A program made the position numbers and the translations under genes. Shown here one piece after another: positions 16,231 through 24,341 of a stretch of 64,000 nucleotides of DNA (position 1 is its first letter; each line of letters opens with the position of its first letter). This stretch comes from Niveispirillum sp943371025 (GTDB lineage Bacteria > Pseudomonadota > Alphaproteobacteria > Azospirillales > Azospirillaceae): assembly GCA_943371025.1 (NCBI GenBank), contig CALRTC020000001.1, forward strand, positions 485,802 to 549,801. Reading direction: 5' to 3'. A model generated the notes under the pieces. That model did not search any database, was not told the origin of the DNA, and saw nothing but the letters and a program-made list of their open reading frames with translations.

Positions 16231-16646
16231 GGTCCGGTTCCCCCCGCCGTGTGCCCGTTCTCCGCCACGCTGTCCAGCATATGGCGAATCAGGGCGGCCT
16301 GAAGCCGGTGTTCGGTTGTGGTGTCCTGCTGTCGCTCCGCCGCCTCCCGCGCCGTGCGTGCCCGGATCTGGTCGATCAGAGGGCCCAGTTCGGTACCGAT
16401 ATCGGCCTGCGGTGTGGTAACCATGATGTCGCCGCCCGTCACCTGAAGCAGCCCACCGGATACCGCGCAGTAGCTTTCCACCCCATCATCGCCGCGCAGG
16501 GTCAGCACGCTGGGTTCCAGCACGGTGATGAAATCGGCATGGCCGGGCCTGATGGCGAAGGCGCCGCTGCTGTCCCGTCCCGCGACCTGGAACAGGTCGC
16601 CGCGGTCGACGATGGTGGAAAGCGGGGCCAGGACAGTCAGCCTCAT
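16227..16646 (-). CDS. atpC: N-type ATP synthase epsilon subunit
   Basis: Foot of the central stalk. The 139-residue protein starts MRLTVLAPLSTIVD and has the N-terminal beta-sandwich of epsilon (FAIRPGHADFITVLEPSVLTL, then YCAVSGGLLQV), followed by a helical C-terminal part that is charged and divergent. The start is the ATG at 16646, overlapping the atpD stop as ATGA. In N-ATPases atpC follows atpD at the head of the operon, unlike the usual distal position. Confidence 0.9.
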   Translation of the reverse strand: MRLTVLAPLSTIVDRGDLFQVAGRDSSGAFAIRPGHADFITVLEPSVLTLRGDDGVESYCAVSGGLLQVTGGDIMVTTPQADIGTELGPLIDQIRARTAREAAERQQDTTTEHRLQAALIRHMLDSVAENGHTAGGTGP

Positions 16647-18076
16647 GATGTGCGGCTCCGTTTTTCCCGCTCCCGCGCCTGGGCCAGCGCCCCCACCATG
16701 TACAGCGAGCTTTCGGCCCAGCCGTCGGTTTCCCCGTCCAGGATGGATTCGCACCCGTCCAGTGTGTCCTGCACGTCGACCGACACACCCTCGCGCCCGG
16801 TGAAGCCGCCGGTGACGAAGAAGGGCTGGGTCAGGAAGCGCAGCAGGCGGCGGGCCCGCGTCACGGTCAGGCGGTCGGCCGGGCTCAATTCATCGATGCC
16901 CAGCAGGGCGATGATATCCTCCAGCGACCGATAATGGGCGATGGCGCCGCGCACGGCCTCTGCCACCCGATGGTGGCGTTCGCCCACGAAGGACGGGTCC
17001 ATCAGGCGGGAGTTGGAGGCCAGTGGATCCACCGCCGGGTAGAGCCCCTCTGCCGCCACAGCGCGCGACAGCACGATCGACCCGTCCAGATGGCTGAACA
17101 GTTCCGCCACGGCCGGATCGGTGAAATCGTCGGCCGGCACATAGACAGCCTGGATGGCCGTGATGGCCGCACCGGGGACGGACGCGATGCGTTCCTGCAA
17201 TTCCCCGATCTCCCCCGCCATGGTCGGCTGATAACCGACGCGCGCCGGCATATGGCCCAGCATGCCGGAGATTTCGGCGCCGGCCTGCACGAAGCGGAAG
17301 ACATTATCCATCAGCAGCAGCACGTCGCGGCCCATGCCGTCGCGGAAATGCTCGGCCAGGGTCAGGGCTGTCAGACCGGCGCGCCAGCGGGCACCCGGCG
17401 GTTCCGCCATTTGGCCCAGGACCAGGGCCGTGCGCGACAGCATGCCCGACCCGCGCATATCCTCCAGCAGTTCCTGCGCCTCACGCGAGCGTTCGCCGAT
17501 GCCGGCGAAGACGGACAGGCCATGGTCGCGCTCAGCCACGGTGCGGATCAGTTCCATGATCAGAACGGTCTTGCCCACGCCCGCCCCGCCGAACAGGGCC
17601 GCCTTGCCACCGCGCACCAGCGGGGCCAGCAGGTCGATGATCTTGATCCCCGTCCATAGCGGCGACCGCCGGGCCGACCGTCTGGACAAGGATGGGGCCG
17701 GCCGATGGATGGCCCATTGTTCCAGGCCATCGGGCAGGGGCCCCATGCCATCAACGGGCCGGCCCAGCACATCCACCACCCTTCCCAGCATGGGCTGGCC
17801 CACCGGCACACGCAGCGGCGCCCCGGTGCGGCGGGCCGTCGCACCGCGGGCAAGGCCTGAAACGCTGTCCATGGCAATGGCCAGTACCTGTGTCGGGCTG
17901 GCATGGGCGCGCACCTCCGCGACCAGCGGCCCGTCGCGCGTTTCGACCTCAACCACTTCGTCCAGGGCAGGCAGGCCGGCGTCGAAACTGATCTCCAGCA
18001 CCGACCCGTGGATGGCAGTTACCATGCCTTGGTTCAGCACCTTGTCGCCCAGGAACTTCGTCAACGGCAAATCCAC
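16643..18076 (-). CDS. atpD: N-type ATP synthase beta subunit
   Basis: Catalytic subunit of the head. The 477-residue protein has the P-loop GGAGVGKT (163-170), the catalytic Glu in GERSREAQEL (E195), LLLMDNVFRF as Walker B, VGYQPTMAGEIGELQERI, and the start of the C-terminal domain. It begins with GTG; GAAGGAAG lies 13 bases upstream. It is the first gene of the operon, and 133 bp upstream is the end of a degenerate EAL-like gene on the same strand. An operon starting with atpD and lacking atpH marks this as N-type rather than the housekeeping enzyme. Confidence 0.93.
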   Translation of the reverse strand: MDLPLTKFLGDKVLNQGMVTAIHGSVLEISFDAGLPALDEVVEVETRDGPLVAEVRAHASPTQVLAIAMDSVSGLARGATARRTGAPLRVPVGQPMLGRVVDVLGRPVDGMGPLPDGLEQWAIHRPAPSLSRRSARRSPLWTGIKIIDLLAPLVRGGKAALFGGAGVGKTVLIMELIRTVAERDHGLSVFAGIGERSREAQELLEDMRGSGMLSRTALVLGQMAEPPGARWRAGLTALTLAEHFRDGMGRDVLLLMDNVFRFVQAGAEISGMLGHMPARVGYQPTMAGEIGELQERIASVPGAAITAIQAVYVPADDFTDPAVAELFSHLDGSIVLSRAVAAEGLYPAVDPLASNSRLMDPSFVGERHHRVAEAVRGAIAHYRSLEDIIALLGIDELSPADRLTVTRARRLLRFLTQPFFVTGGFTGREGVSVDVQDTLDGCESILDGETDGWAESSLYMVGALAQAREREKRSRTS

Positions 18077-18209
18077 GGTGGCTATTCGCTTCCTTCGATC
18101 CGGGGACAGGTTCGCACGGGCACAGGGCCGGGCGAAATGATCCAGGGCAATTGGTGATGGGTAAATTATTCACTCGGCATGTTGTTCGGCGGGCGGCTCC
18201 TGGGCCCGG

Positions 18210-19472
18210 CTATTCCGTCTTCGGTGGGGGATTGCGTTGGAAAAGGCTGGACAGCCAGGACAGAGGTCCCTTGGGGGCTTCGGCTTCGGCTTCCGTCGTC
18301 GGCCCGCCGGCGCCGTCGGTGACCAGGATGGCGGCGCGGCGCTCGGCTTCGACCCGAACGCCGTCGCGCACCATCTGTACAGCGGCGGCGCCTTCGACAT
18401 GCAGGATGCCGGCGCCTTTCGCGGCGGCGATGGCATCCGGGCTGGTGCAGCGGGTCAGGATGCAGCGCTTCTTGTCCACCGGCCCCAGCCAGGCGATGCC
18501 CTGGGACAGGTCTGGCGCCGTGCCATCATCGCCAATCCAGGGAATCCGGTACCAGTCGACGCGGGGCAGTTCGGTGTCGGACGGGGCGGAGATCGGCACA
18601 TGGTCCAGCGCGACCTCGATCTCCTCCACCCGCGCGACCTGCAAGGCCTGCTGGAAGGTCGGGCGCAGGGCCGTCCATTCCAGGAAAGGCAGTTCCAGCA
18701 CCAGCTTCCCGTGCAACCGGGCGGGGAAACGGGCCACGATGTTGCGGAACTCATCCCCCACGACCGTGGCGGCATGCAGCTTTACGGCCAGCGGCAGGTC
18801 ATGGGCCCCTGTGTCACGCAGCAGGTCGTACAGCATCCGCCGGTCCAGCAGGCTGGTCACCTTGTCGTAAAGCCAGGGATTGCGGACCAGGTTGGTGCCG
18901 AACAACCGGTCCAGCGCCTGGATCGACACGGTGCGTTCCACCATCACCGGGTTCAGTTCACCATCCTCCTCCAGCCGGAAGATCGGCGTTTCCCGTAACA
19001 GGGAGGAGAGATCGACGGCGTGCAGGGTACGTTCTATGGACAAGAACCGCTCCAGCGCGCCAGCGCCCGGGGGCGCGTCGGGGAACCGTTCTGCCCCGTC
19101 GGCGGCCACCAGTTCCTGCACGGTGGTCGCGAACCGCTCCGCCTCGCGCGCCAGATCATACCAGTCCACGCTGATCAGGCCCCGCCGGTGGTTGCCCATC
19201 AGTGAAGCGATCTGCGCCATCGCCTCCCGTCGTGCCTCCAGCTGCTCGTTCGGGATGATCATTACGACGCGGGCATGTGCCAGTTCGAAGATATCGATGG
19301 ACCGTTCCTCGCCGGCCAGCCAATGCAGCAGGGTGCGGCGGAACACCGGCTCGTCGATATGCAGAAGCGACGACAGGTCAAGGATGGCTGCGTGCTTCTG
19401 CGGCTTGTCGCGGCGGATGCGCGCCGCCAGCGTCAGCAAATGCGCGTCGTCAGTGGAGAGACTGGGGTCCAT
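18210..19472 (-). CDS. Uncharacterised protein with a degenerate EAL-like domain
   Basis: I do not recognise a named family. The 420-residue soluble protein has an N-terminal helical half (1-150) and a middle that resembles the EAL fold without its catalytic residues. KLHAATVVGDEF (231-242) matches the usual VNxS...F strand, KLVLELPFLEWTA (256-268) matches LxLExTE, and EIEVALDHV (284-292) matches the ALDDFG strand, but the metal-binding Glu and the double Asp are missing. The C-terminus is acidic and Pro-rich. Degenerate EAL proteins often bind partners or c-di-GMP without hydrolysing it. It lies upstream of the N-ATPase operon and is divergent from fliL, so a role near the flagellar motor is plausible but inferred. 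Confidence 0.6.
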   Translation of the reverse strand: MDPSLSTDDAHLLTLAARIRRDKPQKHAAILDLSSLLHIDEPVFRRTLLHWLAGEERSIDIFELAHARVVMIIPNEQLEARREAMAQIASLMGNHRRGLISVDWYDLAREAERFATTVQELVAADGAERFPDAPPGAGALERFLSIERTLHAVDLSSLLRETPIFRLEEDGELNPVMVERTVSIQALDRLFGTNLVRNPWLYDKVTSLLDRRMLYDLLRDTGAHDLPLAVKLHAATVVGDEFRNIVARFPARLHGKLVLELPFLEWTALRPTFQQALQVARVEEIEVALDHVPISAPSDTELPRVDWYRIPWIGDDGTAPDLSQGIAWLGPVDKKRCILTRCTSPDAIAAAKGAGILHVEGAAAVQMVRDGVRVEAERRAAILVTDGAGGPTTEAEAEAPKGPLSWLSSLFQRNPPPKTE

Positions 19473-19748
19473 CTTTACGACCGGCCTGCGGAAAATATTC
19501 GATAATCATAGCGTTACCGGTGTGGCAGCGCAAAAGCTGATTGCCGGTGTATGCTCAAGAATATCGCTACCCCCGCTCCAGACCCGAAATCCTGCCGATT
19601 TGCGGGGGGCAGTCCTGTCGGACTTGACAGGCGGCATCAACTTGAACAACGTTCAAGGTCTGTGGCATGGCCTGCCGCCGGAATTGCTGCTCGTGACCCG
19701 CGGGGCGAGGGGCTATAGTGCGCTGATTGGTTGGAGGACGCTGATTCC

Positions 19749-20216
19749 ATGAAGAAGATCATCCTGCTTGTCCTGGCGCTGCTGGTACTGATTGGTGCCG
19801 GCGTCGGCGGCTATGTGATGTTCGGCCCGAAGCCGGCCAAGGACGGCGAACATCATGAAGAAGAAGCGCCGAAGAAGAAGGAGCGGGTGGGGCCGCCCGT
19901 CTTTGTGCAGGTGGGCCCGATGATCGTGCCTGTTCTGGGTGCCAAGAAGGTGGAACAGAACATCATGGTCACTGTCAGCCTGGAGGTTGACGACGATACG
20001 GTAAAGGAACAGGTCCGCAATCAGAGCCCGCGCCTGATCGACGCCTATGTGCAGGCGCTTTACGGCGGTATCGACAAGGGACAGGTCATCGACGGCCAGG
20101 TCATCAATATTCCAGCCTTGAAGTCGAAGCTTCAGGAGACGACGGACAAGGTGCTGGGCCCTGGTGTTGTGCATGACGTCCTGATCCAGTCGGTCAGCCA
20201 GAGACCCGTTTACTGA
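19749..20216 (+). CDS. fliL: FliL-like flagellar basal-body-associated protein
   Basis: Inner-membrane protein that surrounds and supports flagellar stators. The 155-residue protein has an N-terminal membrane anchor (KIILLVLALLVLIGAGVGGY), a Lys/Glu-rich linker (EEEAPKKKER) and a periplasmic FliL domain with FVQVGPMIVPVL, VTVSLEV and VHDVLIQSV. The ATG at 19749 is preferred; GGAGG lies 11 bases upstream. It is divergent from the EAL-like gene and close to motAB, with the N-ATPase operon lying between. Confidence 0.85.
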   Translation: MKKIILLVLALLVLIGAGVGGYVMFGPKPAKDGEHHEEEAPKKKERVGPPVFVQVGPMIVPVLGAKKVEQNIMVTVSLEVDDDTVKEQVRNQSPRLIDAYVQALYGGIDKGQVIDGQVINIPALKSKLQETTDKVLGPGVVHDVLIQSVSQRPVY

Positions 20217-20395
20217 TCCAACCAGTTGCCAGACATTCTGGATGCCGTCGGAAACACGCTCCTCCATGCGTGCTTTTCAATGACGGCGTATTGCCGCATT
20301 TAAAAACGCATGGCATGCTTCCACCTGCCAAATGCCGCCGGCCGTTCGGGTCACAAAAATCAGAAGCGGCATCTTCAACAGGGTAAGGAAACGAC

Positions 20396-22519
20396 ATGAC
20401 CACGCAAGTGTTGTACTTCGTGCTGGCATGTGGGGTGCTGGCCATCCTCTACGGAATGGTCACGGCCCGTGCCGTGCTCTCCGCCAGCCCCGGCAATGAC
20501 CGGATGCAGGAAATCGCCCACGCCATCCAGATCGGCGCGGGTGCCTATCTGAACCGCCAATATACGACCATTGCCATCGTCGGCGTCGTCATCGCCATTC
20601 TGGTCGGTGTGCTGCTGGGTGTGCATGTGGCCATCGGCTTCGTGCTGGGGGCTGTGCTGTCAGCTGCTGCCGGCTATATCGGCATGAATGTGTCCGTGCG
20701 CGCCAATGTCCGCACCGCGGAAGCCGCGCGCCAGGGTCTGGCGCAGGGCCTGTCGCTGGCCTTCCGCGCCGGCGCCGTCACCGGCATGCTGGTGGCCGGT
20801 CTGGCCCTGCTCGGGGTTGCCGGTTACTATTTCGTGCTGACCAGCATGGGGGTGGAAGGCCGGCCGCTGGTCGACGCGCTGGTGGCGCTGGGCTTCGGCG
20901 CCTCGCTGATTTCCATCTTTGCCCGTCTGGGTGGTGGCATCTTCACCAAGGGCGCGGACGTGGGCGCCGATCTGGTGGGCAAGGTCGAAGCCGGCATCCC
21001 GGAGGATGATCCGCGCAACCCCGCCGTCATCGCCGACAATGTCGGTGACAATGTTGGCGATTGCGCCGGCATGGCGGCCGACCTGTTCGAGACCTATGCC
21101 GTGACGGTGGTGGCCACCATGGTGCTGGCCAGCATCTTCTTCGCTGGCCAGGATGTGCTGGCCTCGGCGCTGGTCTATCCGCTGGCCATCGGCGGCGCCT
21201 GCATCATCACCTCCATCATCGGCACCTACTTCGTGAAGTTGGGGTCGAACAATTCAATCATGGGTGCGCTGTATAAGGGCTTCATCGCCTGCGGCGTGCT
21301 TTCCCTGGTGGCGATCGCCGGTGTGACGGCCTGGGTTCTGCCCCAGGGCTTCGATACCGCCTTCACCACGGGCGGCGGTGTGTCCTTCACGGCGCGCGAT
21401 CTTTACTATTGTGCCGTCGCCGGCCAGGTGGTGACGGGGCTGATCGTCTGGATCACCGAATATTATACGGGCACCAACTACCGCCCCGTGAAGTCGGTGG
21501 CGCAGAGCAGCACGACGGGCCATGGCACCAATGTCATCCAGGGTCTGGCTGTCTCCATGGAGTCCACAGCCCTGCCGGCCTTGGTGATCTGTGTCGCCAT
21601 CGTCGTCTGCTTCCTGTTCGCTGGCCTGTTCGGCATCGCCATTGCCGTGACCAGCATGCTGGCCGTGGCCGGCATGGTGGTGGCGCTGGACGCCTATGGT
21701 CCCGTCACGGACAATGGCGGCGGCATCGCCGAAATGGCGGACCTGCCCAAGGATGTCCGCGTCACTACCGACGCCCTGGACGCCGTGGGCAATACCACCA
21801 AGGCCGTGACCAAGGGCTATGCCATCGGTTCGGCAGGCCTGGGTGCCCTGGTGCTGTTCGCGGCCTATAATGAGGATCTGAAGTTCTTCATCGCCAATGC
21901 CGCCACCTATCCCTATTTCGACGGCGTGACGGTGGATTTCAGTCTGGCCAACCCCTATGTCGTCGTCGGCCTGATCCTGGGTGGCCTGCTGCCCTATCTG
22001 TTCGGTGCCATGGGCATGACGGCCGTCGGCCGCGCCGCCGGGTCGGTGGTGGAAGAGGTGCGCCGCCAGTTCCGTGAGGACAAGGGCATCATGGCCGGCA
22101 CGTCCAAGCCCGATTACGGCCGGGCTGTCGACATGCTGACCAAGGCCGCCATCAAGGAGATGATCATCCCCTCCATGCTGCCGGTGCTGGCGCCGGTGGT
22201 GCTGTATTTCCTGATCGCCGCCATCGCGGGCAAGGGTGCGGCCTTCTCCGCCGTCGGCGCCATGCTGCTGGGCGTCATCGTCACGGGTCTGTTCGTCGCC
22301 ATTTCCATGACGTCGGGCGGCGGCGCCTGGGACAATGCCAAGAAATATATCGAGGAAGGCCACCATGGCGGCAAGGGCTCGGACGCGCATAAGGCGGCCG
22401 TGACCGGTGACACCGTGGGCGACCCGTACAAGGACACGGCCGGCCCGGCCGTGAACCCGATGATCAAGATCACCAATATCGTGGCGCTGCTGCTGCTGGC
22501 CATTCTGGCCCACGGCTGA
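20396..22519 (+). CDS. hppA: Membrane-bound proton-translocating pyrophosphatase, K+-independent type
   Basis: Hydrolyses pyrophosphate and pumps H+ across the membrane. The 707-residue, roughly 16-helix protein has the substrate loop DVGADLVGKVE (188-198), DNVGDNVGDCAGMAADLFE (214-232) and GNTTKAVTKGYAIGSA. In the last motif residue 469 is Lys, the established marker of K+-independent H+-PPases (K+-dependent forms have Ala). A TAAGGA site precedes the ATG by 6 bases. It sits next to fliL and the N-ATPase block, so three ion-motive machines lie within 12 kb. A strong terminator follows. Confidence 0.95.
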   Translation: MTTQVLYFVLACGVLAILYGMVTARAVLSASPGNDRMQEIAHAIQIGAGAYLNRQYTTIAIVGVVIAILVGVLLGVHVAIGFVLGAVLSAAAGYIGMNVSVRANVRTAEAARQGLAQGLSLAFRAGAVTGMLVAGLALLGVAGYYFVLTSMGVEGRPLVDALVALGFGASLISIFARLGGGIFTKGADVGADLVGKVEAGIPEDDPRNPAVIADNVGDNVGDCAGMAADLFETYAVTVVATMVLASIFFAGQDVLASALVYPLAIGGACIITSIIGTYFVKLGSNNSIMGALYKGFIACGVLSLVAIAGVTAWVLPQGFDTAFTTGGGVSFTARDLYYCAVAGQVVTGLIVWITEYYTGTNYRPVKSVAQSSTTGHGTNVIQGLAVSMESTALPALVICVAIVVCFLFAGLFGIAIAVTSMLAVAGMVVALDAYGPVTDNGGGIAEMADLPKDVRVTTDALDAVGNTTKAVTKGYAIGSAGLGALVLFAAYNEDLKFFIANAATYPYFDGVTVDFSLANPYVVVGLILGGLLPYLFGAMGMTAVGRAAGSVVEEVRRQFREDKGIMAGTSKPDYGRAVDMLTKAAIKEMIIPSMLPVLAPVVLYFLIAAIAGKGAAFSAVGAMLLGVIVTGLFVAISMTSGGGAWDNAKKYIEEGHHGGKGSDAHKAAVTGDTVGDPYKDTAGPAVNPMIKITNIVALLLLAILAHG

Positions 22520-22540
22520 GGCTTCACAGGTTTTGTGCGC

Positions 22541-22574
22541 GCCCCGGTCCAACGGATGGACCGGGGCTTTTTTT
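22541..22574. terminator. Terminator after hppA
   Basis: GCCCCGGTCC (22541-22550) pairs perfectly with GGACCGGGGC (22558-22567), followed by seven T. The tail touches the stop codon of the DUF1232 gene on the other strand, so the hairpin may serve both. Confidence 0.9.
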
Positions 22575-23007
22575 ATGCGTCGTGGTCGATGACGGGACCT
22601 GCGGCTACGTCGTCCGGGGTGACCGGTGCGACCTTGTGACCTTCCAGCCAGGCGCGTGCCCGTTCCCGATGTTCCGTGCGGATGGCGCCGGCCGCCGTGC
22701 GCAGGGCCAGGGTCAGCACGGCCAGATCGTCCGTATAGCCCAGCACGGCGATGAAATCGGGGATGGCGTCCACGGGCGCGATGAAATAAGCCAGCGCTCC
22801 CAGCAGCACCGCCTTGTCACGCAGCGGCGTGGCTGGGTCGGTGGCGGCATAGCGTGCGGCGACAATCCGGTCAGCGAACGGAATACGCGCCAGCGACCGG
22901 CGCAGCTTGTCCCAGAAACGCCGGCGCACAAGGTCGGCATCGCTGCGCATCTTGATCGGATCGATGCGCAAGGCTTCGGCCTGATATTTGTCGGCGGGGT
23001 CGGTCAT
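22573..23007 (-). CDS. DUF1232 (YkvA-like) small membrane-associated protein
   Basis: Function unknown in the family. The 144-residue protein contains the DUF1232 core, a hydrophobic hairpin LLGALAYFIAPVDAIPDFI followed by GYTDDLAVL, near residues 65-100, with charged flanks. The ATG at 23007 was chosen because it begins the conserved region (MTDPADKYQ); an upstream start at 23016 is possible and neither has a clear ribosome site. It is convergent with hppA. Confidence 0.75.
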   Translation of the reverse strand: MTDPADKYQAEALRIDPIKMRSDADLVRRRFWDKLRRSLARIPFADRIVAARYAATDPATPLRDKAVLLGALAYFIAPVDAIPDFIAVLGYTDDLAVLTLALRTAAGAIRTEHRERARAWLEGHKVAPVTPDDVAAGPVIDHDA

Positions 23008-23050
23008 AGGGTGCATATGGAGGGTCGCGTACCCGGACGCAAGTCCGGCG

Positions 23051-24235
23051 TCACCCCGGTCGCACACCGGTATAGCGGGCGCGCGGCCGGATCAGCACGG
23101 CGGACCGCGACTGTTCCAGCAGATGCGCCACCCATCCGGCACTGCGCCCGACTGTAAACAGGGTCAGCGGCGCATGCGCTGGCAGACCCAGCCGTTCGGC
23201 CAACAGCACCAGGGCGAAATCCACCGTCGGGGCCGACCCAGCCATGTCGGTGGCCGCGCGCGCCAGCCCCATGGCGCGGCGCAGGCGCGCATCCTGCGGC
23301 CAGGTGGCCGTCATCCGCTTCAGCAGCCAGGCCGCCCGCACATCGCCATGGGGATAGAGCGGATGGCCGAACCCCGGCAGTTCATCGCCGCGTGCCAGCA
23401 GGGCTGACAGCGCCTGCACCGGATCGGCACTGTCCAGCAGGCCGGGCAGGATGGCCGCCACCCGCGCTGTCATGCCCCCGTGGCGCGGACCCCGCAGCGC
23501 GCCGATGCCGGCAGAAAAGGCGGCGTAGGGGCTGGCGCCGGTGGAGGCGACGCAGCGCACCGTGAAGGCGGACGCGTTCAGCTCATGATCAGCGCACAGC
23601 ACCAGGGCGGCCCGAATCAGTTCCGCCGCTGGTCCCGACACGCCCCAGGCGCTGGCCAGTTGCAGATGGATGGGGTGGGATGACGGCGCGGTGCCGGCCA
23701 GCACGGCCGCCGTCAGGCGCAGGATGCGCGCGCCCGTGCGCGCCAGACCGGCCGGTGTGCGGTTCACCGCCTTCAGGTCCGCCGCTGCCGCCAATGGCAG
23801 CAGGGCCAGCAGCCGGTCCAGTGGATCCAGCCCTGACGGCAATGTCACGAAGCCTGGCAGGGATGGCGGCTCCTCCGCGAACGGATCATCGGACGCGTCC
23901 CACAGCAGGGTGGCCACCCCTTCCAGCGTGGCGCCTGCCGCCAGATCGCGCGCATCGCGACCCCGGTAGTAAAGCCCGTCGCCTGTGATCAGCGTGATCG
24001 CCGATTCCAGCACGGGTGCGCCCCAGTCCAGGGCGCGGTCGTTTGCCGCCTCTGCGGGACGGTCGCGCCTTGTCACCAGATTGCGCACATCCTCGGCCCG
24101 GTAAAGCCGGGTACGTCCGCCGGCCGGCGCCTCCGACCGGATCAGGCCGCGGCTGACATAGGCATAGAGCGTGGGCAGGCTGACGCCCAGTTCGGCCGCC
24201 GCTTCCTTTGCAGACAGGGTCAAAGGCTGGCTCAT
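23051..24235 (-). CDS. Citrate synthase-family protein with N-terminal MerR/excisionase-type helix-turn-helix
   Basis: Condenses acetyl-CoA (or propionyl-CoA) with oxaloacetate if active. The 394-residue protein begins with a winged helix-turn-helix (SAKEAAAELGVSLPTLYAY, then SRGLIRSE, residues 8-45), followed by a citrate synthase domain. That domain keeps the His in DHELNAS, the His in GFGHPLYPHG and the Asp in TVDFAL, plus LIRPRARYTG near the end. Catalytic residues therefore look intact. The ATG at 24235 fits; 24247 is a short alternative. It is divergent from a second citrate synthase, with a palindromic AT-rich control region between them. The fused domain may bind that region and make the enzyme its own regulator; this is inference. 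Confidence 0.85.
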   Translation of the reverse strand: MSQPLTLSAKEAAAELGVSLPTLYAYVSRGLIRSEAPAGGRTRLYRAEDVRNLVTRRDRPAEAANDRALDWGAPVLESAITLITGDGLYYRGRDARDLAAGATLEGVATLLWDASDDPFAEEPPSLPGFVTLPSGLDPLDRLLALLPLAAAADLKAVNRTPAGLARTGARILRLTAAVLAGTAPSSHPIHLQLASAWGVSGPAAELIRAALVLCADHELNASAFTVRCVASTGASPYAAFSAGIGALRGPRHGGMTARVAAILPGLLDSADPVQALSALLARGDELPGFGHPLYPHGDVRAAWLLKRMTATWPQDARLRRAMGLARAATDMAGSAPTVDFALVLLAERLGLPAHAPLTLFTVGRSAGWVAHLLEQSRSAVLIRPRARYTGVRPG

Positions 24236-24255
24236 CAGTACATCCATCGCTGTAT

Positions 24256-24278
24256 ATATTGATTCATTGAATCAATAT
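24256..24278. promoter_or_regulatory. Palindrome between the divergent citrate synthase genes
   Basis: ATATTGATTC and GAATCAATAT flank ATT, a perfect 10+3+10 inverted repeat in an unusually AT-rich gap. It is bracketed by direct repeats of CTGTATAT (24250-24257 and 24282-24289). Either could be the target of the fused helix-turn-helix. Confidence 0.55.
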
Positions 24279-24341
24279 TGACTGTATATCGAAGCCGGCC
24301 GACGCTGTCCATCGATGAGACACGGAAGAAAGGAGCCGGAA

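Noticed and set aside
19641..19657. CTTGAAC-AAC-GTTCAAG hairpin upstream of fliL
   Set aside because: A short isolated inverted repeat with no matching site elsewhere; too weak to call an operator.
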